Shown in pieces: positions 28,739 through 37,089 of a DNA stretch of 64,000 bases. Each line of letters begins with the position of its first letter. Position 1 is the first letter of the stretch. A program made the position numbers and the translations under genes. Origin of the DNA: an uncultured Mycoplasmatota bacterium (lineage in GTDB: Bacteria; Bacillota_I; Bacilli_A; RF39; UBA660); the NCBI GenBank assembly GCA_947165285.1, contig CAMUZS010000003.1, positions 1 through 64,000 on the forward strand, read 5' to 3'. The notes beneath the pieces are model-generated. The model was not told the origin of the DNA. It ran no database searches and worked only from the letters and a program-made list of their open reading frames with translations.

Positions 28739-29002
28739 ATGGCTAATATTAAAAGTGCAAAAAAAGATATTAAAAGAACTAGAAAAGTTACTGAAAATAA
28801 TCATGAATTAAAAGCTAGAGTTAGAAATAATATTAAAAATGTTGATAAAGCTGTTGCTGCTGGTAATAAGGAATTAGCTAATTCAAGTCTAAAAACTATG
28901 CAAAAAAATATTGATAAAGCTGTTGCAAAAGGATTAGTTAAGAAAAATACTGCTGCAAGAGAAAAATCAAGACTAAATAATAAAGTTAAAGAAATGAAGT
29001 AA
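28739..29002 (+). CDS. rpsT: Ribosomal protein S20
   Basis: 87 residues, the normal length for S20, a helical protein that binds 16S rRNA in the body of the small subunit. Recognisable by MANIKSAKKDIKRTRK and the lysine/arginine-rich helices ending in NNKVKEMK. I take the ATG at 28739, seven bases after GGAAGGAG; an upstream in-frame ATG at 28661 lies at or before the promoter and would add 26 unrelated residues, so it is not used. Monocistronic. Confidence 0.96.
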   Translation: MANIKSAKKDIKRTRKVTENNHELKARVRNNIKNVDKAVAAGNKELANSSLKTMQKNIDKAVAKGLVKKNTAAREKSRLNNKVKEMK

Positions 29003-29055
29003 TATTAATTGTGTCGTTTCTTTTTTTTTGTTATAATTAACTAGGTGATTAATCT

Positions 29056-29967
29056 ATGAAAAGATTTATTATATCTTTTATCTTGATAGCGGCATTAATT
29101 TTAGAAATAGTTTTTATAGATGATATTAAAGTATCTGTTTCAAAATTAATAAATAATCATCCCGATATTATAATTCAACCAAGCAATGATTATAAAAAAG
29201 ATTACGATTTTATGTATATAAAACAAGTTAATAACTTTATACCATATAGTATAGGTGATTTAAAAAATATTTTTTATACTATTATTAATAATGGATGGGA
29301 TGATTTTACTTTTTATTGTCCAAGTGAATATGAAACATGTATAAAAGATGTTCAAGAATTTAGTAATGATGATGTACTTCTTACAACAATTAATAATTAC
29401 GCTAGTCCATTTAATTCATTTATTAGTATTCAAACTACTTTCGATGATTCAGGTGAAGTAAATATAAAAATAAACAAATTATATGATCAAGAAAAAATTA
29501 ATAAAATAAATCAAGAAGTTGACAAAATTATAAATGAAAATATAAAAGATACCATGACTGATAAAGAAAAGATTAAAACAATACATGATTATATAATAAA
29601 TAAAACTGAATATGATAAAGAACGTAATGAAAAAGGTACCAGTGAATACTCTTCAAATACAGCATATGGACCTTTATTTGAAGGAAAAGCAATTTGTTCA
29701 GGTTATGCTGATGTAATGGCACTATTCTTAAATAAATTTGGAATAAAAAATTATAAAATTGCAAGTAAAACCCATATATGGAATGCAGTATTATTAGATG
29801 ACCAATGGTTACACTTAGATCTTACATGGGATGATCCTGTAAGTAATTATGGACCTATATTAGATTATGACTTTTTCTTAGTAAAATCACAAGATTTAAT
29901 AAGTGATGACGAAGAAATTAATGAATATCATAGATTTAATCCATTAATATATTTAGAATTTAATTAA
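29056..29967 (+). CDS. Membrane-anchored transglutaminase-like protein
   Basis: 303 residues. An N-terminal hydrophobic anchor (residues about 4-24) places the rest outside the membrane. The C-terminal half is a transglutaminase-like (papain-fold) domain with a complete Cys-His-Asp triad: Cys in AICSGYADV, His in KTHIWNAV and Asp in LDLTWDDP. Bacterial members of this superfamily are usually proteases or peptidases acting on the cell surface, and less often cross-linkers; the substrate is unknown. ATG preceded by AGGTGAT. It ends in a terminator shared with miaA on the other strand. Confidence 0.85.
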   Translation: MKRFIISFILIAALILEIVFIDDIKVSVSKLINNHPDIIIQPSNDYKKDYDFMYIKQVNNFIPYSIGDLKNIFYTIINNGWDDFTFYCPSEYETCIKDVQEFSNDDVLLTTINNYASPFNSFISIQTTFDDSGEVNIKINKLYDQEKINKINQEVDKIINENIKDTMTDKEKIKTIHDYIINKTEYDKERNEKGTSEYSSNTAYGPLFEGKAICSGYADVMALFLNKFGIKNYKIASKTHIWNAVLLDDQWLHLDLTWDDPVSNYGPILDYDFFLVKSQDLISDDEEINEYHRFNPLIYLEFN

Positions 29968-29968
29968 A

Positions 29969-29998
29969 AAAACTCAAACATTAACTTGTTTGAGTTTT
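29969..29998. terminator. Bidirectional terminator between transglutaminase-like gene and miaA
   Basis: AAAACTCAAACA (29969-29980) pairs with TGTTTGAGTTTT (29987-29998), six-base loop, with A-run on one side and T-run on the other, so it serves both converging genes. Confidence 0.88.
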
Positions 29999-30838
29999 TA
30001 TATATTCTTCAACCTCTTCTATAGTTTTATTAAAATCTTCATAATTTGTATTAAACCATTTAATATTCATTTGATTATTAAACCAAGTATATTGTCTTTT
30101 TGCATAATGTCTAGAATTTTTCTTTATTAATTCAACAGCCTCATCTAAAGATATTTCATTATTGAAATATTTATATAATTCTTTATAACCAATCGCAGTA
30201 TTAATAGCTTTACTATTAATTTTTTTATCATAAAATGATTTAACTTCTTCAACTAATCCATTTCTAATCATTTCATCTACTCTATCATCTATTCTTTTAT
30301 ATAAATTATCTCTATCAGTAGTTAAACCAATAAATATTACATCATACAATTGTTTAGGCTCTACAACACTTATATTTTCCTTATTTAAAAATCTAACTAA
30401 TCTTTGCCTATTATTTTTATGTATAGATAAATTCTTATCTTTTTCTAAGGCAAGATTATATAATTCATCATTTGATAAATCATCATAATTATTATAAGTT
30501 GCTTCTTCTTCAAAACGATAATCAAATAACGTTGCCTTTAAATAAAGACCAGTTCCACCAACAAAAATAATATTATTATCTTTATTTTCTTCAATTAATC
30601 TTCTTGCATCTTTTTGATAATCAAAAACAGTATAATTAATATTTGGATCAACAAAATCTAAAAGATTATGAACTATACCTTCTTTTTCTTTTTCACTTGG
30701 CTTTGCTGTTCCTATATTCATTCCTTTATATACTTGCATTGCATCATTATTTATAATAGTTGCATTATATTTTTTTGCTAGTTCTATTGAAAGTTTTGTT
30801 TTACCAACACCAGTTGGACCTACTATTGCTAAAATCAT
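29981..30838 (-). CDS. miaA: tRNA dimethylallyltransferase
   Basis: 285 residues. MiaA transfers a dimethylallyl group to N6 of adenine-37 in tRNAs that read codons starting with U. Seen: P-loop GPTGVGKT at residues 7-14, DAMQVYKGMNIGTAKPS (substrate-binding region), FVGGTGLYLKA and the C-terminal NSRHYAKRQYTWFN motif. Slightly shorter than the usual 300-315. ATG with GAGGAGAT upstream, 23 bases after the end of the prepilin-like gene, so the two probably form a transcript. Confidence 0.96.
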   Translation of the reverse strand: MILAIVGPTGVGKTKLSIELAKKYNATIINNDAMQVYKGMNIGTAKPSEKEKEGIVHNLLDFVDPNINYTVFDYQKDARRLIEENKDNNIIFVGGTGLYLKATLFDYRFEEEATYNNYDDLSNDELYNLALEKDKNLSIHKNNRQRLVRFLNKENISVVEPKQLYDVIFIGLTTDRDNLYKRIDDRVDEMIRNGLVEEVKSFYDKKINSKAINTAIGYKELYKYFNNEISLDEAVELIKKNSRHYAKRQYTWFNNQMNIKWFNTNYEDFNKTIEEVEEYIKTQTS

Positions 30839-30861
30839 ATTTATCTCCTCAAAAAGATATT

Positions 30862-32448
30862 TTATTCTAAATCTGATTTTTTTACAACATATTTATCAGA
30901 AAAATAATCCTTACTTGAAAGATAATCAATTACTTTCTTTTTAGAATTTTCATTTTTTATTAAATCTGTTACATCTACTAACATAATATCATCTAAAAAA
31001 TTATACCCAGCACTTCTAAATTGTGTTAATGAAAAACTCAAATCAAATTCAGTAGGATTTTCTATTTCTATAATGCTAGCATAAGTATGCCATGCACTAC
31101 CTCCACCATAAAATTGATATGCCGCATTAGAAGTATATGGAATTAATGCTTGATAAGATGTGGGATTTACGAATCTATAATACTGTGGCATAGAAAGATC
31201 TATTTCTTTTTCACTATTACTTAATGATATACCATAATTTTTTTCATTACTTAAAGAACATGGGCTCTTACTATAAGTGATTACATCAACCCTATATTCA
31301 TTTTTTACACAAACATCTTCCTTTTCTCCTTCTTTATCTAATTTACAATACCTATGAGCATACTTACCATTTGATAACTCAAATTCTTCAATAAATTCAG
31401 AACATATATTTTCAGTTTGACCTTTAAAAGTTGGATCACATGAAGAGCGCTGTGGATTACTTGAAGATCGTTCATAAGATTTAGGACATTGCCTATAAAA
31501 TCTATTACCATAACCATTCTTACTTATGTAATCTTTAACATAAAACTTACTCTCTATATCATCACCAAAATCATAATTATTTAAAAAAGTACTACCATTT
31601 TCATATCTATTATAATAATAATATTTTGAAACATTATATCCAGTATATTTTTCATTACTTATAATATAATAACAACCATGATCTTTATCACTACTATAAT
31701 AAGTATCTGCACTAGTTAATAAATCTTCTTTTAATTCATTAACATTACCACTATATTTATCTTTTTTATAATAATAACATTGACCAGAATAATCTTCATA
31801 TTTTACATAACAATCATCATTTACAGTATTATTACAAGTTTTTCCTCCATTAAACATATCACAACTACCATTAAATGTATTATGTTTACTACTATCGACA
31901 CTTATTATATTATAATCTTCACCGTTATTATTAACACCATTAGCAAAAATATTATACCTTTTTTGATTATATTTTGTTGAAGAATTACTACAAACATCTG
32001 AAACATCTGTATTTCTATCAATTTTATATGAAAAATAGTAATATCTCTTACCTTTCTTCTTAATTGATATTTTTTGTTTTAATAAAGAATTAAAATCTTT
32101 AATATCATTACTAACATTATAGCCAAAAACTACGCTATAATCACCATCAAAAGAAGTTAAATAATCCGCTTCACTTTGATTTTTAACTTTTATATAATCG
32201 CCCTCAAAAGTCCAATCTGAATTATTGTTATTATAATTTTCAAAACTACCATCTTTTACAATGTTTTTTAATGTAACATATTTAGAATCAATCACTTCAT
32301 TTAAATCACTTAATATACTAGAATTTAAACCCTGTAATAAATAACGATAATGCGTATAAGATGCTAATACTAAAGTAGATATTAAAATAAATACCATAAA
32401 AAATGAAATCATTATTGACGTTGATATAAATCCATTTTTATTCTTCAT
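30862..32448 (-). CDS. Prepilin-like surface protein with split jelly-roll domain
   Basis: 528 residues from the ATG at 32448, six bases after AGGTG; the GTG three codons upstream is part of that ribosome site. The N-terminus KNKNG followed by FISTSIMISFFMVFILISTL resembles a type IV prepilin signal with cleavage after Gly, but lacks the Glu at mature position 5, as in GspK-type minor pilins. Residues about 65-150 (GSFE...W...GDYSVVFGY) and about 435-505 (ending FLDDIMLVDV) look like the two ends of one galactose-binding or CBM-like jelly roll. Between them lies a region of about 270 residues rich in Tyr, Asn, Ser and Cys (over 15 cysteines). A prepilin peptidase is encoded at 54754-55515. 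Function unknown; a pilus-tip or adhesin role is inference. Confidence 0.72.
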   Translation of the reverse strand: MKNKNGFISTSIMISFFMVFILISTLVLASYTHYRYLLQGLNSSILSDLNEVIDSKYVTLKNIVKDGSFENYNNNNSDWTFEGDYIKVKNQSEADYLTSFDGDYSVVFGYNVSNDIKDFNSLLKQKISIKKKGKRYYYFSYKIDRNTDVSDVCSNSSTKYNQKRYNIFANGVNNNGEDYNIISVDSSKHNTFNGSCDMFNGGKTCNNTVNDDCYVKYEDYSGQCYYYKKDKYSGNVNELKEDLLTSADTYYSSDKDHGCYYIISNEKYTGYNVSKYYYYNRYENGSTFLNNYDFGDDIESKFYVKDYISKNGYGNRFYRQCPKSYERSSSNPQRSSCDPTFKGQTENICSEFIEEFELSNGKYAHRYCKLDKEGEKEDVCVKNEYRVDVITYSKSPCSLSNEKNYGISLSNSEKEIDLSMPQYYRFVNPTSYQALIPYTSNAAYQFYGGGSAWHTYASIIEIENPTEFDLSFSLTQFRSAGYNFLDDIMLVDVTDLIKNENSKKKVIDYLSSKDYFSDKYVVKKSDLE

Positions 32449-32484
32449 ACTAGTCACCTACTATAAATAGTTTATCATAAAATT

Positions 32485-32512
32485 AAAAAAAGAGAAATAA
32501 AATTCTCTTTTT
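32485..32512 (-). terminator. Terminator of the peptide/ABC operon
   Basis: AAAAAGAGAA (32487-32496) pairs with TTCTCTTTTT (32503-32512) around a six-base loop, with a U-run on the minus strand. It closes the operon 56 bases after the second peptide gene. Confidence 0.82.
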
Positions 32513-32567
32513 ATGGTAATAATAAAACTACAAATTGTTTTTGTTATACTAAGTTATTTTTTAATAA

Positions 32568-32717
32568 TTAACACTTTTTCTTTGAAAAAATCATTCTAAT
32601 AGATGTACCTACTGTTCTACCAAAATCAAGTATAGTATTTACAGCTCTAGAAAAAGCATTAAACCAAGCTGCAGAAATTCCACCACCAACTACATTATAT
32701 AATTCTTCTTTATCCAT
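32568..32717 (-). CDS. Double-glycine leader peptide 2 (bacteriocin-like precursor)
   Basis: 49 residues, starting at an ATG with AAAGGAGA six bases upstream. The leader MDKEELYNVVGG fits the double-glycine consensus: Glu at -8, Leu at -7, Val at -4, Gly-Gly at -2/-1. The predicted mature peptide (37 residues, G-ISAAWFNAFSRAV...) is cationic, about +5, with an amphipathic or membrane-active look, a GxxxG motif (GRTVG), a C-terminal KKK and a terminal Cys. It is the last gene of an operon that also encodes a peptidase-containing ABC exporter. It follows peptide 1 after 14 bases. Probably one half of a two-peptide bacteriocin; a signalling peptide is the alternative. Confidence 0.8.
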   Translation of the reverse strand: MDKEELYNVVGGGISAAWFNAFSRAVNTILDFGRTVGTSIRMIFSKKKC

Positions 32718-32731
32718 TATTATCTCCTTTC

Positions 32732-32878
32732 TTATCTCTTACAAGGTAATGGTCTTAAAATTCCATCAATTAAACCTGCAATAAAAACACCAACTGAAGC
32801 AAATGCTCCTATAATACCCCATCGAATAGCACCACCTTTTAAATCTAACAATTCTTCTTTTTTTAATTCATCTACCAT
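32732..32878 (-). CDS. Double-glycine leader peptide 1 (bacteriocin-like precursor)
   Basis: 48 residues from an ATG eight bases after AGGAGG; that ribosome site starts at the stop codon of the accessory gene. The leader MVDELKKEELLDLKGG matches the double-glycine consensus at every key place: Leu -12, Glu -8, Leu -7, Leu -4, Gly -2/-1. The predicted mature peptide of 32 residues (AIRWGIIGAFASVGVF...) is hydrophobic and cationic, about +3, with a GxxxG motif (GLIDG), a transmembrane-helix-like core and a single Cys near the C-terminus (PLPCKR). Such GxxxG motifs are typical of class IIb two-peptide bacteriocins. Sequence family not recognised. Export and cleavage by the adjacent C39 ABC transporter is inferred from the context. 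Confidence 0.82.
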   Translation of the reverse strand: MVDELKKEELLDLKGGAIRWGIIGAFASVGVFIAGLIDGILRPLPCKR

Positions 32879-32891
32879 GACTAACTACCTC

Positions 32892-33323
32892 CTAAAATAG
32901 AATTCTTTTTATTTTTCTAATAATTGCTTCATTATTAGAATAAATCTTAACATCTTGAAAAGTATTTATACCATAATCTAGTTGGTCTACTTCTAAATCA
33001 ACTATTTGATAATTATTTAACAAATTATTATCTACTTGTATTTGACCAATATTTATATTATTTAAATTCATTTTTTTATTATTATAATAAATATAATCAA
33101 CATTACTAACTTTATTAATATCATCAGTATTAACACTAATTGTTATTTTGCAATTATTATCACAATTAACATAACCTCTAGTAATATAAACATCTTCTGT
33201 TTTAATATTTAATAAACAAATTAATACTATTATAAAAATAATTATTACTACATATATTAATATATAATATTTAGGTTTTAAAAAAAGTAAATATTCTTTG
33301 TTTATATATTCAAAATCATCCAC
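32892..33323 (-). CDS. Short accessory membrane protein of the peptide exporter
   Basis: 143 residues from a GTG at 33323, five bases after AGGTGA; three codons upstream another GTG overlaps the ribosome site. It overlaps the end of the ABC transporter gene by eight bases (GTGGATGA), so translation is coupled. Topology: short cytoplasmic N-terminus, one transmembrane segment (about residues 18-41) and an outer beta-rich domain of about 100 residues with a CDNNC pair. Position and topology match the HlyD-like accessory proteins of bacteriocin exporters (450-470 residues), but the coiled-coil and lipoyl parts are absent. It could instead be an immunity protein. No family is recognised. Confidence 0.72.
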   Translation of the reverse strand: MDDFEYINKEYLLFLKPKYYILIYVVIIIFIIVLICLLNIKTEDVYITRGYVNCDNNCKITISVNTDDINKVSNVDYIYYNNKKMNLNNINIGQIQVDNNLLNNYQIVDLEVDQLDYGINTFQDVKIYSNNEAIIRKIKRILF

Positions 33324-35367
33324 AAAAATCACCTATTATTTCCTGATCAAATTTAAAACTAGGTTTAAAATGAGATATTAAAATAAACGTTTTATTTTTA
33401 TAATAATTTAAAATATTTTCTATCATAATATTTGCATCATCCTTGTTTATAGAACTAAAAGTTTCATCAAATATTATAATATTAGAATTTTTTACTAAAG
33501 CTCTAGCAATAATGATTCTTGACTTTTCTCCACCTGACAAGTTAGAAACATCCTCTAAAATTTTAGTATTTAATCTCATAGCTTTTTTATCTAATATCTC
33601 ATTTATTTTACATAATGATAAAATATTATTTAATTTTCTTAAAGATATATTTTTACCTAAAGTTATATTATTTAATAATGTATCATTATAAATTGATTCA
33701 TCCTGTGAAACATAACAAATATTATTTCTAATAGTAGCTAAATTATAGTCTTTAATATTAATATTATTAATTTTAATACTACCTTTTATAGGATCATATA
33801 ATCTAAATAATAGTTTAAATAATGTAGATTTACCTGATCCACTTTTACCCATTACTAAAACTCTACTATTTTCTTTTATATTAAGATAATAATCTTTTAT
33901 TGGATAATCATACATATTATAAGAAAATGTTACATTTTGAAATACAATATCTCCATTAAAAAAGGTTTCTTGTTTTTTTTCAATATCTTCGCTTTTTAAC
34001 ATTAAAAAATCATTTATTTTTGTAAAACATTTTCTTATATAAACATATTTTGGTATTAAATTAATAATATCTTTAATTGGATCTATAAAATATAAATATA
34101 ATGAATTATATGTAAATAAATCAACTAATTCTAATTCATTATTCATCATTAAAATAAATCCCATAGTATTTAAAGCAAATAATCCAATTTCGACGATAAA
34201 ATTATTTATTAAGGTATAATGATTAAGGGTTTTATGTAAATAGAAATTATTATTTAATAATGAAATGAGTTTATGATTTAGTTTATTATTTAAAAATGAA
34301 TTATTATTTTTTAAAGATATTATATGATTTAAATTATTTGTCAATAATGAATTGAATTCTGTTTCATACATAATGTTATCATCAATTTTATTATTTATAG
34401 GTTTTAACCAAATAATATTATTTAGAAAATAAATAATAATTATTATTAATAATACCAATGTTAATTTACTACTTATAAAAAATAATACTATCCAAGATGT
34501 AAGCGCTAAAAGTAAATTTAATACTAAAGTTATAAACATATTTGCAAATAATTCTTTAATATTATTTAATTCATTAACTCTAGTTGTAATTTCCCCCGTT
34601 GTTCTATTACTTATAGCATTCAAAGGAAGACTAAAAATATGTTTAATAAAATCTGGTAATAATTTTATATCAATGTCCTTATTTAGAAAGTTTTCATAAT
34701 AAGTTCTTATATATGAAAAAAAGATTTTTAATAAAGTTATGAGGATAAAAATTATGACTAGGAAAGTGAATAAATATTTTAAATTATTAGATATACTATA
34801 TAAAACACTTTTCATATAAAAAGAACTGATTATAGATACAATTGTTAATAATAGACTTGTTAAAAATAAATTAATAATTAGTTTTTTTTCATTAGCAACA
34901 ATTTTTAAAAATATATTTAATAATTTATTTTCACTACTATAATTAACGATTTTAGAAATTGGACACAATTCAATAATAACATTTTTAAAATCTCTTAAAA
35001 AAATATTTACCTTTACTTTCTTTAATCCATAGGCTGGATCCATAATAGTAATATTTTTTTTATCAATTTTATAAATTACTACATAATGTCTTAGACCATT
35101 TTGAAGTTCTAAATAAGCAATTGCAGGAAGTGCAACACATTTACTTAATAATTGATTGTTATCTATTCTAATTCCACGAGCATCAAAACCATACTTTTTA
35201 GCAGCAATTATTAAATTATATGCAGATATACCATCCTTACTAATACAAGTATCAATTCTTATTTTTTCTAAGGAAATATTACCACTATAATACTTTATAA
35301 TTGATAATAAACATGCAGCACCACAATCTTTTATATCATGTTGTTTTACTATCACATTTTTTAACAT
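33316..35367 (-). CDS. Peptidase-containing ABC transporter (C39 peptidase, double-glycine exporter)
   Basis: 683 residues, the usual length of bacteriocin exporters (LcnC/ComA/PCAT type) that cut double-glycine leaders and export the peptide. Residues 1-125 are a C39 peptidase with Gln-9, catalytic Cys-15 (DCGAAC), His-94 (RHYVV) and Asp-110 (IMDPAYG). About 160-430 hold six membrane helices. The C-terminal ATPase has Walker A GKSGSGKST (about 505), signature LSGGE, Walker B IIIFDE with the catalytic Glu, and the switch His in LISHF. ATG with GAAGGGAGAG upstream. First gene of an operon with the accessory protein and two short leader peptides. All catalytic residues are intact, so it should be active. 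Confidence 0.95.
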   Translation of the reverse strand: MLKNVIVKQHDIKDCGAACLLSIIKYYSGNISLEKIRIDTCISKDGISAYNLIIAAKKYGFDARGIRIDNNQLLSKCVALPAIAYLELQNGLRHYVVIYKIDKKNITIMDPAYGLKKVKVNIFLRDFKNVIIELCPISKIVNYSSENKLLNIFLKIVANEKKLIINLFLTSLLLTIVSIISSFYMKSVLYSISNNLKYLFTFLVIIFILITLLKIFFSYIRTYYENFLNKDIDIKLLPDFIKHIFSLPLNAISNRTTGEITTRVNELNNIKELFANMFITLVLNLLLALTSWIVLFFISSKLTLVLLIIIIIYFLNNIIWLKPINNKIDDNIMYETEFNSLLTNNLNHIISLKNNNSFLNNKLNHKLISLLNNNFYLHKTLNHYTLINNFIVEIGLFALNTMGFILMMNNELELVDLFTYNSLYLYFIDPIKDIINLIPKYVYIRKCFTKINDFLMLKSEDIEKKQETFFNGDIVFQNVTFSYNMYDYPIKDYYLNIKENSRVLVMGKSGSGKSTLFKLLFRLYDPIKGSIKINNINIKDYNLATIRNNICYVSQDESIYNDTLLNNITLGKNISLRKLNNILSLCKINEILDKKAMRLNTKILEDVSNLSGGEKSRIIIARALVKNSNIIIFDETFSSINKDDANIMIENILNYYKNKTFILISHFKPSFKFDQEIIGDFCG

Positions 35368-35430
35368 TTTTCTCTCCCTTCATAAGTTATATATATCGTT
35401 AAACTAATATTTCCTTTTTTTTTCATAAAA

Positions 35431-35461
35431 AAAGTAGAAAAATATTATTTTTTTCTACTTT
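35431..35461 (-). terminator. Terminator of the CmpB-like gene
   Basis: AAAGTAGAAAAA (35431-35442) pairs with TTTTTCTACTTT (35450-35461), and the minus strand continues into a U-run. It separates the upstream two-gene operon from the ABC operon. Confidence 0.82.
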
Positions 35462-36185
35462 TAGATGTTTTCTTTACATTTTTTTTATTATTTTTATTAT
35501 CTATTAACATATCTTTTAATATCATTAATTCTTTTCTTAAATCTTTAGCTAAATTCGGATAATTTTTTATTAATCTATTAGTTTTAATTTTTATTCTATT
35601 AAACTGCTTTTGATGATTTTTTATAAATAAATTTGGAATCATCATTAATTTTTCTACTTTTAATTCTTCCGCTACAATTAATTTGTTTCTTAGATTATAC
35701 GCAATTATAATAGAAAATAACACATCAATTATAAATACAATTAAAATTATTATAAAAATTATATTTATGTTTGGATTAATAATATTTAAAAAATTATTAA
35801 TTATTGGTTCTAATAAATATATAACAACTAATCCACCTACTCCAAACAAAATTGAATTTGATAAACATATTCTCCCATTAATATTATCGGGTTTTTCAGA
35901 ATAATCCCACCATTTATTATTAAATATTTTTTCGAAAATATAGCTTGTATAATATTCTAAACACGAAGTAATAATCATTCCAAGAAAGAAAACTAAAACA
36001 GGACTTTCCTTAAGATTTGATAAACTATTTATCATTAATATAGCACCTATTCCATATATAGGACAAAGTGGTCCAAACAAAAAGCCTCTATTAACAAATT
36101 TTTTTTGAATAAAACTACAATAAATAACTTCTGCTATATATCCAATGAAACTATATATAATAAATTTCAAAAATAAATAAATCAT
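35445..36185 (-). CDS. CmpB-like (putative ABC-transporter type IV) membrane protein
   Basis: 246 residues. Five or six membrane helices fill the first 165 residues, followed by a long basic helical tail ending KKTSKSRKK. The motifs NRGFLFGPLCPIYGIGA and WWDYSEKPDNINGRICL are characteristic of the ABC_trans_CmpB family (PF06541), membrane proteins common in Bacillota with no firmly established function. ATG with AGGAGAT upstream, nine bases after the pilin-like gene, so the two are co-transcribed. It is upstream of the bacteriocin-like operon but cut off by a terminator, so a role in immunity is not supported. Confidence 0.85.
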   Translation of the reverse strand: MIYLFLKFIIYSFIGYIAEVIYCSFIQKKFVNRGFLFGPLCPIYGIGAILMINSLSNLKESPVLVFFLGMIITSCLEYYTSYIFEKIFNNKWWDYSEKPDNINGRICLSNSILFGVGGLVVIYLLEPIINNFLNIINPNINIIFIIILIVFIIDVLFSIIIAYNLRNKLIVAEELKVEKLMMIPNLFIKNHQKQFNRIKIKTNRLIKNYPNLAKDLRKELMILKDMLIDNKNNKKNVKKTSKSRKK

Positions 36186-36194
36186 TTTAATCTC

Positions 36195-37043
36195 CTATTT
36201 AGTATTAATTAATGATACATCAGGACAATTATTTGGATCTAACATACATTCCAAACATTGATTATATTCTCCATTTTGCCCACCAACGCTACTCCATTTA
36301 TTATTTAAATCTGAAAATGATTCAAAAATTGCCTTAATTAAAGTTGGTACAAAAAATATAAGAACACCTAAGATTACTCTTTTAATAAAGTTAACAACAC
36401 TTTTTTGAATATTTCCTTCCGCACCATCTACAACAGCTTTACTTATATCAATCATACCCATAACAATTAATATAATTGGAACAAGTATTTTTACAATTAC
36501 TATTATATATCCAATAAATCTAAAACCAGCTAAAACTTGTGGATTATTTTCTGCACTACAAAAATCTGTTGCTTTAGATAAATCATCATGAGATTTTTTC
36601 TTGATTTCATCACTATTATCTTTTGCTTCTTTTGAACATTTTTCCTCAGAATCAATAGTTATTTTTTTTGTATTAGATTTAATAAATGAATAATCACTAT
36701 TTCCAAGACCACTTATAGTATCAAAAATATTACTATTATATGTGTCATATTTAACTATATAATTAGAACCATTTCTAACACCATTTAAATGACATGTAAC
36801 ATTGGCTTTTTGAGCATTAATAATCTCTCCTGGTGTACCCAATAAAGCTTTTTTCATTAATTCACTCATTAAATTATTATCAAAATCACACGTAATTCCA
36901 CTAGGTGGTTCAACCTTAAAAACGTAAGATCCACTAACTCCAATCGAAATATCATCACCAGGACATACAGCTGCATCAACAATATTTGTAAATACAGCAA
37001 AACTTATAAAAAATACAACAATCAAAAATAATTTATTTTTCAT
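36195..37043 (-). CDS. Secreted or membrane pilin-like protein with two-helix core
   Basis: 282 residues. A signal peptide (to about VDAAV, residue 25) is followed by an outer region of about 145 residues with several cysteines. Next come two adjacent membrane helices (about residues 172-195 and 215-238, with ILIVMGMIDISKAVVDG between), and a cysteine-rich C-terminal tail (QCLECMLDPNNC). The helical pair with the short loop resembles TrbC/VirB2-type pilin-like proteins found in many uncultured Bacillota, though no conjugation genes are near. First gene of a two-gene operon with the CmpB-like protein. The function is unknown. Confidence 0.68.
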   Translation of the reverse strand: MKNKLFLIVVFFISFAVFTNIVDAAVCPGDDISIGVSGSYVFKVEPPSGITCDFDNNLMSELMKKALLGTPGEIINAQKANVTCHLNGVRNGSNYIVKYDTYNSNIFDTISGLGNSDYSFIKSNTKKITIDSEEKCSKEAKDNSDEIKKKSHDDLSKATDFCSAENNPQVLAGFRFIGYIIVIVKILVPIILIVMGMIDISKAVVDGAEGNIQKSVVNFIKRVILGVLIFFVPTLIKAIFESFSDLNNKWSSVGGQNGEYNQCLECMLDPNNCPDVSLINTK

Positions 37044-37089
37044 ATAATCACTCTCTATTAATTATATCATAAAAATAATTATTTTCTAT

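Noticed and set aside
32457-32459. GTG or TTG starts just upstream of an ATG in several genes (for example 32457, 46520, 49788, 23759)
   Set aside because: In each case the GTG or TTG overlaps the Shine-Dalgarno sequence, and the downstream start has proper spacing.
35445-36185. CmpB-like protein as the bacteriocin immunity protein
   Set aside because: It belongs to a known family, is in a separate operon with its own terminator, and has no specific link to the peptides.
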